Origin: Tachypleus tridentatus
Lineage: Eukaryota > Arthropoda > Merostomata > Xiphosura > Limulidae
NCBI RefSeq assembly: GCF_004210375.1
Contig: NC_134830.1
Span: 42,413,094-42,477,093 of the forward strand
DNA: 64,000 bases
Direction of reading: 5' to 3'
The translations under genes and the position numbers were made by a program. How positions within the stretch are numbered: the stretch's first letter is position 1; each line of letters starts with the position of its first letter. The notes beneath the pieces were generated by a model. That model worked only from the letters and a program-made list of their open reading frames with translations, did no database searches and was not told where the DNA came from. Below are positions 56,570-64,000 of this stretch, piece by piece.

Positions 56570-57402
56570 ATGGTGAAGATGTCGACACTATCTCGTGGCC
56601 ATAGGCAGCAATGCTACTTGTGCGATCTGCCTAGAATGCCATGGGCTATGCTGCATGACTTTTCGGAACCCGTATGCCGAGGTTGTGTGAATTACGAAGG
56701 TGCGGATCGTATCGAGGTTGTTATAGAAACGGCCCGCCAAATGAAACGGGCTCATGGGTTCCAGGATAATCGGCAGAATTACAAATCTCAGCCGTCGGCA
56801 GTTACTGGTAGAAACCATCACGACTCTCTGAATGGAGCAGCAGTGTCTGTTGAGGCGACGGTTTTGCCTTCTCATGCCATCACTGTGACTGCATCTGCCA
56901 TCCCGCGGACAGCTGTGGCCGTAGACCGATTTACTATTCACGACGTTCGATCACGTGCATTGTTGGATTATAGTAACCAGCGCTTACAAGCTCAGAGAAT
57001 AGAAGAAGTCCCTCACGATGCTACATCAGTTGCCCTGAATCGAAAAAGCCCGAATTTAGTTGCCCGAACACCTCCTCTCGCAGCACTAGCTATAGCCCAT
57101 CCCCCGGCACACGTAGCACTGTCATCCTCAGGCGGTCGTCAAAACTCCATATCAGGCAAAAGGCCAAATGACAGAGACGAAGATGAAAACTCGAATCATT
57201 CTAGCAGTTCCGAGAGTAGCCACAAACGAATCTTTCAGGATGAACACGTTGCAGTTCGTCCACCCTTAACGCGGGGAGAAAGTCTTCCAACTGCAGTGAT
57301 GGGTATGCCTTTTGACGCCAGGTACAAAAAAGGATCACCCCATGGTTGGTCGGATGTACTCCTTCGAAGGGGCTTCGGTGTCTGGCTTAAGAGCCGCCAC
57401 TG
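56570..57402 (+). CDS. IRF2BP: IRF2BP-family transcriptional co-regulator, coding exon 1
   Basis: Encodes the amino end of an interferon regulatory factor 2-binding protein homologue, a nuclear co-regulator. Residues about 15-39 hold the conserved C4 zinc finger (CYLC at 15-18, CRGC at 36-39) with LPRMPWAM and NYEGADRIE around it. RQMKRAHGF follows near residue 60. The middle is Ser-, Ala- and Pro-rich and includes a Lys/Arg-bounded acidic-Ser stretch ([12 protein letters not shown] ... SSHKR) that could be a nuclear signal. Near the exon end is [11 protein letters not shown]. The start could also be the ATG at 56579. The GT donor at 57403 (G|GTAAGT) fits the consensus. As read, the frame shifts at 57332-57336 and would end at 57406. 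One base fewer there gives [12 protein letters not shown], a family-like continuation that ends in phase 1. Confidence 0.93.
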
Positions 57403-59111
57403 GTAAGTGTTGTTAAACCAATGTTGTTTTAAACAGTGCTGAAAACTCTGTTCCTTTGTTACGAAGTCATTTATGCGTTGTTAATTATAACTTTTTCAAT
57501 TTTTTTTTCAATATACATACGATAATAAATGTATTTGTTGGTTTGAGTGTAACTTAATATTAGTTCACGATATTAAGGTGTATGTGCTGATGTGCACATG
57601 ATGTTGTGTGTCTATGTTGAAACACGAGCCTCTAAACATGAGATAATATAGATATTATACATGGCCCGAATTGATAGATATTGCAGATAACGTTCATTCT
57701 CGTGATGAAATTAATCCATGAACTTTTTGCATGGTACATGCTCCAAACGGTTTTCCGGGTTAATAAATGCGCGTATAATGCATGCACTAACAGTATGGTA
57801 TTTAAATGATGAAAACTACAATATAGAATGATATATATATACATACATACAAGTTTTAATTTTGTCGAGTTCCACTATGTTGTAGTGTTATAACTTAAAA
57901 GACACAATACAACAGGGCGCAGATGGTCAAGTTACTTTGCACCTTAAAACGCCAAATCCACCACCATCGATACGACAGATTGTTCTGTTTCGTAAATTCA
58001 CGAGATGATAACAGTTTGGATCACGTGTGAATTCAAGTAATGCACAATATCAGCCGTTCACGTGTATGAGAATAAATAATTATATTTAACACTAGGATAA
58101 ATGACTTTTATAACACCAAAATGTTGTTTTTATTTAGACACAACGTTTCGTTTTACAGTCTTCTACACACGAGTGTGCATCACAGAGATTAACTAAGGAG
58201 AAATAATAACTGGCGATAATTCGTCGACTAAACTGGCTGTAACGTACTGAAATATTAAATTAATATTTTGAGTTAAATGAAGAAAAAATTGTAGCTCCTT
58301 AAATTACGTTTTACTTTAGTGAAATCTAGTAATTACACGACATTTTTGCACATTAAATTTTTTCCGAGGAAACAATCCGTACACACACACACTTTCTTTT
58401 TTTCCTGAGGAAACATACAAAAGTTCACTTTAATTGTGTATATATAAATGATGACAGTGTAATGTGATACCAAGTGCCACGTGATTCGTGAATAACAGTT
58501 TTTGTGTCTACTTGCGTGATAAACTAAAAACCGAAATGTCGTGTTAAGTCATAAGTGAATAAATGCATATGTTAAATTAGCTGAGGACATGCTGCGACAC
58601 GCGGTTATTCTGTCAAGAAAAAACGTTGGAAGTCAGTCTTGTTGGTTGTTATGGTTGTATGTGATGTGTTACGGTCTCACGTTAAAATCACGTATTACTT
58701 ATATACTGTGTGATATAGCGTCAAATGACGATATTCACCTTCGCTGGTTGGTTTATTCAACCTACTTACATATGAAGGTACCATTATACAACAAAAACTA
58801 GCCTTCATAGCGACATTGGTATATAAAATTAAATTTAAAATATGATTTATGAATATTTTTAGTCGTTAATTATAAATGTTTCTTTTATTGTCTTGTGTCT
58901 GTGTTTTGTTTACACATAAGATAATGCCATATGACGGTATAAAAATATATTTAAAATGTAATGATCAAAGAACAGTTGAAATGGACTTTGGTCTTCAGAA
59001 TTTTTTTGTATATTTTGTATTAATTAAAATTTAAATAATTATGTCTGGCTAAAATATTGAGTGATATTAATAATTATTTAACGATCAGTATTATTATTTT
59101 TGTTGTATTAG
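57403..59111 (+). other. Intron of the IRF2BP-like gene (phase 1, 1709 bp)
   Basis: Donor GTAAGT at 57403 and acceptor TTGTATTAG ending at 59111 after a T-rich tract. The Ala codon G|CT is split. Of the nearby AG dinucleotides (59111, 59121, 59130), only 59111 puts exon 2 in the frame that matches the family. The intron contains a short CA run near 58382-58391 and no SINE that I could identify. Confidence 0.85.
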
Positions 59112-59764
59112 CTTCTACAAGCGTTTCTAGTCCATTGGTTACATCTGCACCTATTATGAACAGTCGCTCTACATCATCACCAGAGGGCGCTACGCCAGCG
59201 ACCTCGCAGAATGGACCATCACCAATGGCGGCTCTTATGTCTGTTGCTGACAATCTCACTCCTGGATCACCAAGAGGGGCTATCCCTAGTTCAGAGCTGG
59301 TGTCACAGCCTGGTGGAGCGACTAGGCCATCATCTGCTGCCCGTCATTCCCCTAATGTAGCGCCTTCTACTGCTGGAAAGAAAACATCTACTGGAGTTCG
59401 TCATAACTCTGGAAATTCCGCCTCAGAAGGGGAAAACAACAACACTAGCACGACTTCTACAACTACATCTCCCGATACACACACAGCCACTGGCCTCAAG
59501 TGTACCCTTTGTAACGAGAGATTGGAGGACACTCATTTTGTCCAGTGTCCATCAGTACAACATCACAAGTTCTGTTTCCCATGCTCTCGCGAGAGTATCA
59601 AAAGCCAGGGTGCAGCTAATGGAAATGAAGTTTACTGTCCAAGTGGAGAAAAGTGCCCTCTGGTGGGATCCAATGTCCCATGGGCTTTCATGCAAGGAGA
59701 AATTGCCACTATTCTAGGTGATGATTTGAATCCAGGAAAAGGAAAGAAAGAGAGAGATACTTAA
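59112..59764 (+). CDS. IRF2BP: IRF2BP-family protein, coding exon 2 with C-terminal RING-like finger
   Basis: Begins [10 protein letters not shown] and carries the family block [18 protein letters not shown], also present before the finger in vertebrate IRF2BP proteins. A Ser/Thr/Asn-rich linker follows. The C-terminal Cys-rich finger at 59501-59658 reads CTLC ... THFVQCPS ... HKFCFPCSR ... [11 protein letters not shown]. The very conserved [17 protein letters not shown] and a KKERDT end, closed by TAA at 59762-59764, are as expected. In the family this finger binds partner proteins such as IRF2 and may act in ubiquitylation. Exons 1 and 2, less one base in exon 1, give exactly 495 codons with the stop (about 494 residues), shorter than vertebrate members (near 580 or more). 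Confidence 0.95.
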
Positions 59765-60700
59765 ACAACGAAAGAAAGAAAAATAATAACAGAAAAATTT
59801 GAAGAAAGTAATATATGTGAAATGGAACAGTGTCACAGTTATTCCTTTTGAAACCCACGTGTGGAATTCGTGAAAGAAACCACGTCTGCTTTGGTTTTGT
59901 GGAAGTAGTATTTGTTGGCCAGCTAGTTTTGGAGCTGACGAAACCCAGAAAGAGTAAAAGTAAAGGAGTCGAATTCCTTTGAGCTTTTGATAGACCAGTT
60001 ATTGGTCTTTTGGAGCAAATGTTAAAAGCGAAATATGAGAAGAGGGAAAATGAGTTTAGAAGGAAAGGTTTTTCCGTATACAGGAATAAAAATAAGTTTG
60101 GGAAAAAAACCGACAAACGACGTAATCGTCGTTTCCACGTTTCTTTGTGTCCTTGTTACAGTTCAATGTAAAGAGGGCTATTATGATTTATATCTGATTA
60201 TTAATAATGTTTCCGCTTACTGTAGGAAACATTTTTGTTATTACTGTGTAAGTGTACGTTTGACGCATTCGCCTGAAAATTGTTTACGTGTTTGAATATC
60301 GATTGTTAGATATTTCGCTAATAAGAATTAATACATTCTGGAAAATTGTATATTTTGTGCTGGTATTGTAATAGTCGTTTGTGAGCGTGAAGTTGTGGTG
60401 TCCAGTTCTTGATGTTCTTCTGTCACTGAACATTTCGATCTGTTGCCAAACGTTATATTACTTTTCTTAACATTCTTTTTTTTTTTTTTTCGTTAAAAAC
60501 GAAACTGTTTTACAAAATGTAATAAGAAATTTGCTTTAACGCGATTGTATTTCTGGTGTGTTTCAACTAGTCATGTGAGCTTCGAACTCGAAGTTAACGT
60601 TATTTGATTTTTGTTACAACTATTTAGTTGTGCTTTTTTTTTCAGTAACTGCTCGTATTGTTCATGAAAGTAAATAAAGATAAATAAAAATAGTTCGGTT
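59765..60700 (+). other. Probable 3' untranslated region of the IRF2BP-like gene
   Basis: No further conserved coding. An 86-codon frame at 60035-60295 is not recognised. The end of the transcript is unknown. The strongest poly-A signals are at 60673-60688. Confidence 0.45.
60673..60688 (+). promoter_or_regulatory. Candidate polyadenylation signals
   Basis: Two AATAAA hexamers at 60673-60678 and 60683-60688, followed by a GT-rich stretch (TAGTTCGGTTTG). An earlier AATAAA at 60085-60090 is an alternative. AT-richness makes chance hits common. Confidence 0.4.
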
Positions 60701-62186
60701 TGATACATTTCTTACTGTCCAATAAAATAACTTCTCAGGTACGAATTGTCTTCAAAGTATCCGAACCCTGATATCAAACTATGAAGAAAGCTTTGTTTCA
60801 TAACATCCTCTGAACTAGATATCAGATTAATGTAAAGTTTTAAAAAAGTTCAGGTTTTTATTTGTTGTTTGAACATTTAATAAACACAATACAGATAGTA
60901 ATAACTAATACATTGTTTTTATTTCCCTTGAACAAGTTCGTGTGTTTTATGCCTAATATCTCGCCATGGAACGTATACGGCAACAAACCGTAGATCATAA
61001 CACTTTTAAGTGAAACGCCAAGTGGTAGTTTTCAGTGAAAATTAGTGGTTGCTATCTGATAGCTTAACAGTACCTGGAGGCAAAGAAACTACTTCGGTCA
61101 AATCAAAAAGTCATCAAACTGATGAAAAGTCCGTAAGTTTCTTAGCTGATGTTTCAAATCTTCTCACCGGTTGATTCCAGCAAAAGACACAATATAGCTT
61201 ATATAAGATACTGACCAACACCTTAAGTTTTCTCAGCAGTATTGGGTGAATTACTGTAAACAACAACACTATACGTTAGTAAGTCAAACTATATCGAAGG
61301 AACTAAAGTAAGTCAGGTGTTACCATATAAACCGTAAGTAAACTGTGTAAATTTAGTTAACGTTATAACGAACAATACGCGACGCTTGCAAACCAATAAC
61401 TAGATTACTGTCCATTGGAAGGCTGAACTAAAACTTCGTGAGAATTTGTGCATCTATTTGTTTTTTTTAACATAATAAACATTAGAAATGCAATATAAAT
61501 ACACAAAGCTACCAATACTGAAAAGAAAGACATAAGTGTTTTCAGGAATTTTTCCAATACGAAATTAGATCATCCTGTATCATTGTGTCAAGTTTGGTGC
61601 TGGTTGATCAAGAAATGTGGAAACGTATAAGAAACACAGACATGGACGTGGATTGACGTTTATTTCTTTAGACTCGTCGCAGTGTAAGGCACAATAAATC
61701 GAAAAATCAGTTGAACCGTTGTAAACTTAGCTAACGGTGTAACGAACAAAATGTAGTGTTTATAAACTATTTATTTACCTTCACGTGAAATAACTTAAGT
61801 ATACATGAACTGTATTAAAGAATACAGCAATATGAACTCTTTAGCACGATCACATGTTTAGAAAAAAACTTAAATAAAATTCTAGGAGCTATGCATGCTA
61901 ATTAGAACCATTTTAACAGGTTCAAATGTATTCCTATTACTGTTAAGTTACACGTGTTGTTTGTCGGTAAGAGTAGATAATAGTTTCCACACGTATTTGA
62001 TGGAAGAATTATTTAAAAACTTGGAAATGTGGAAGTAAATAATTAAATCCAGTAATTCTTAATTAAGAAGATTTGGGTTCATAGTAAGTGAAAGAAAGAT
62101 TAGTTCATTTCTTGGTGATTGTTTAAAAGAGTCGAAGCTGTATATACAAAAGTATAATCAGATCGCTCAAAAATTTACGAATTCCG
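60701..62186. other. Non-coding, nothing recognised
   Basis: AT-rich. No gene or repeat was recognised. Confidence 0.4.
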
Positions 62187-62416
62187 TGCTTGTTTTTAGA
62201 ATTTCGCGCAAAAATTCGCGAGTTCTATCTGTGCTAGCCATCACCACCCACCGCCAACTCTTGGGTTACTCTCTTACTAACGAGTAATGGGGTTGACCGT
62301 AACTTTATAACGCCCCCGCGGCTTAAAGGACGAGCATGTTTGATGTTAGGGGGATTCGAACCCGCGACCCTCAGATTTGCAAGTCAAGTGCCTTAACCAC
62401 CTGGCCATGCTGGGCC
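62187..62416 (-). mobile_element. SINE-A with internal deletion
   Basis: Minus strand: GGCCCAGCATGGCCAGGTGG, ACTTGCAAATCTG, GGGTTCGAATCCCCC box B, and body and tail GCGCGAAATTCTAAAAAC. About 50 bases between GGTGATGG and CTAGCACAGATAG are missing. Confidence 0.87.
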
Positions 62417-63690
62417 TTTATTACACTTCTGCTTCTTTATATAGTTTTATTTTTACATTAGAAATAAGTCACTCTTTTGGTAGTTTTACAATATGTTTTG
62501 TCTTGACACAAAGAAAGTATAATGTTGAAGCACTTCGAATCCAGAAGGTTGTTAATCTATGAAACAGCATTCAGAATTTCCAAACACTAGAAAACTTCTC
62601 ATCAAAGTTAGCTAACTATTTAGACTATGATTCAAAAGAAACGTTAAGTTAGCGTAACCTAAAATGTGAAGTAAACTGACTAGTAAAATGCATTTGGTCA
62701 TTAGCTGGTACCCTCGTTCTCAGCGATATTCTGAGTCTTACGTAATCTTAACCCAATGTCGTTGTGAGCCGAATCTGTTATTCACACTACCTTGAGAAGT
62801 GCAGTAAGTTCTAATAACTACTTTGTTCATGTCAACGACGTTTTGAAGATAATTTTATTATTTCAGTGTAAAAGTTACAAACATTATCGTGTTAAAATTT
62901 CAGTACTAAGTAACTTTTAACAACGTATTATTTTCTGATGAATCATTCAATATTTTGATGTCTTACGTCTTTTGTGGTACTTCTATTGAATTGTCTTCAC
63001 AGATTTCGTTCATCAATACACTTGTTCTACGACTATTGAGGATTTGTGGTACCTTTCGTAATGATTCAAAAACACGTTCGTTTACACAAACGGATTTGAT
63101 AACCCCAACTTGATTAAACATACCACGATAAATATTGGTATCTTCTCTTTTTCACGTTTCTTTTATTTAAGTAATGAAACTATTGCAAAATATATTAATT
63201 TTTAGCTATATATTTAAATACTAGTACTTAAACTGCTGTCTAGAGTCTAATACACACAAAGGCAATGTCGCTACTTCAGATTCGTTTCTTTTGGAGTTTC
63301 AAGTACCGGTTTATTTAAGAATAAAACGTTTCATATTATGTCTAGCGTACATCCGGCCTGTCGTGTTTCTGTAGGTCTGTACCCAAGTACACGTATCGAA
63401 TAATGACGTTTTCTTGTAACAGATACTATCCTCTCGTAGAAAACAACACAGGAAAAAGGAAATGAAAATAAATAGAAACTTATTTGACTACAGCCTTTGT
63501 GCAAGCATTTGGTTTTCGCTAACACCCCACCTTCAACTCAATGTTCATCATTCCCATTGACACCCACTCTCCCTCCCCCTTCATGTCTGTTACAGCTACA
63601 ATTTAGCCATCAAGTACAGCAACAGTGCGCGTGCTCAAACCAAGGTCACTGTTACGAGACTCCACTCTTGTGTTTCCTTCCTGGGCTTGA
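62417..63690. other. Non-coding, nothing recognised
   Basis: AT-rich, becoming C-rich at 63520-63600. A 65-codon frame at 63497-63694 is not recognised. Confidence 0.4.
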
Positions 63691-63697
63691 ATAGCTG

Positions 63698-63745
63698 TGA
63701 CGTCACAACATTTATACGCGGTCTATGCAGTGGTTTGTTTCAGCG
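63698..63745 (+). promoter_or_regulatory. Candidate CRE/TATA/initiator promoter
   Basis: TGACGTCA (63698-63705) is a perfect cAMP-response/ATF site. TTTATA starts at 63711. TTCAGC has its A at 63742, 31 bases from the first T of the TATA-like box, the usual TATA-to-start spacing. An ATG followed by GTAAAT occurs at 63854. Any gene would run off the right edge. Confidence 0.33.
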
Positions 63746-64000
63746 TTTTACTCCAGACACTCCGAACATCGGGTTTGTAGCTTTCAAACGTGACCCGATT
63801 TGTCATTTGGTGTGCGTTGTTTTCCTAAAAAATAAATATATATATATAAAGCCATGGTAAATTAAAGTTTTGTTACCGCTAGCATCAGAACAACGAGGAC
63901 AACGTTAATTACGAGATAAGAAATTAAATGTTTTAAGAAGTAAAAAAACTATTCTGTTGATAGTTAATTTGTACCAAAAATTTCGAACATCGTATTATTA

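Noticed and set aside
57404..57406. Natural stop codon ending a short IRF2BP isoform
   Set aside because: The TAA overlaps the splice donor and the last 24 residues do not look like the family, whereas the +1 frame does and fits the intron phase.

Overview
The window is AT-rich, gene-poor nuclear DNA from an animal. It contains one spliced protein-coding gene, many tRNA-derived SINEs, fossil DNA transposons and several minisatellites. There are no prokaryotic features. The SINE set (Thr-like and Val-like tRNA heads, tails ending in CAAACAAAC runs) and the arthropod-like IRF2BP gene suggest a chelicerate, and the repeats remind me of horseshoe crab genomes. That attribution is inference and needs a database search.

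Layout: 1-11000 holds a degenerate Tc1-like transposon on the minus strand whose transposase motif has expanded into a 20-copy 48-bp minisatellite, a 47-bp minisatellite and scattered SINEs. 11075-13690 is a nearly intact hAT (Buster/ZBED-like) transposon with matching ends and an 8-bp target duplication. 13700-25900 is non-coding with SINEs and a 160-bp hAT MITE. 25910-26988 is a 31-bp minisatellite of about 35 copies. 27000-39900 is SINE-dense and has a mariner-type MITE and a 29-bp minisatellite. 40051-42686 is a second, heavily mutated hAT element (GTF2IRD2/Charlie8-like) inserted inside a 30-bp minisatellite. 43000-55000 is again SINEs and unassigned DNA.

The one recognised host gene is an IRF2BP-family transcriptional co-regulator at about 56400-60700, plus strand, with two coding exons (56570-57402 and 59112-59764). 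It has the N-terminal C4 zinc finger and the C-terminal RING-like finger of the family. Exon 1 carries an apparent +1 frameshift next to an A6 run at 57326-57333. Only the shifted frame splices in phase to exon 2. A possible CRE/TATA/initiator promoter lies at the extreme right end (63698-63745) and may belong to a gene that continues beyond the window.

Three SINE families recur: A (about 275 bp, Thr-CGT-like head), B (about 125 bp, Val-TAC-like head) and C (about 115 bp, Val-TAC-like head). They share a related 3' tail (CAGATAGCCC, then GTAGCTTTG), which suggests one LINE partner mobilised all of them. I found no convincing novel multi-gene system. The most informative anomalies are the IRF2BP frameshift, the transposase-derived minisatellite, the shared SINE tail and a head-to-head SINE pair at 48744-49328.
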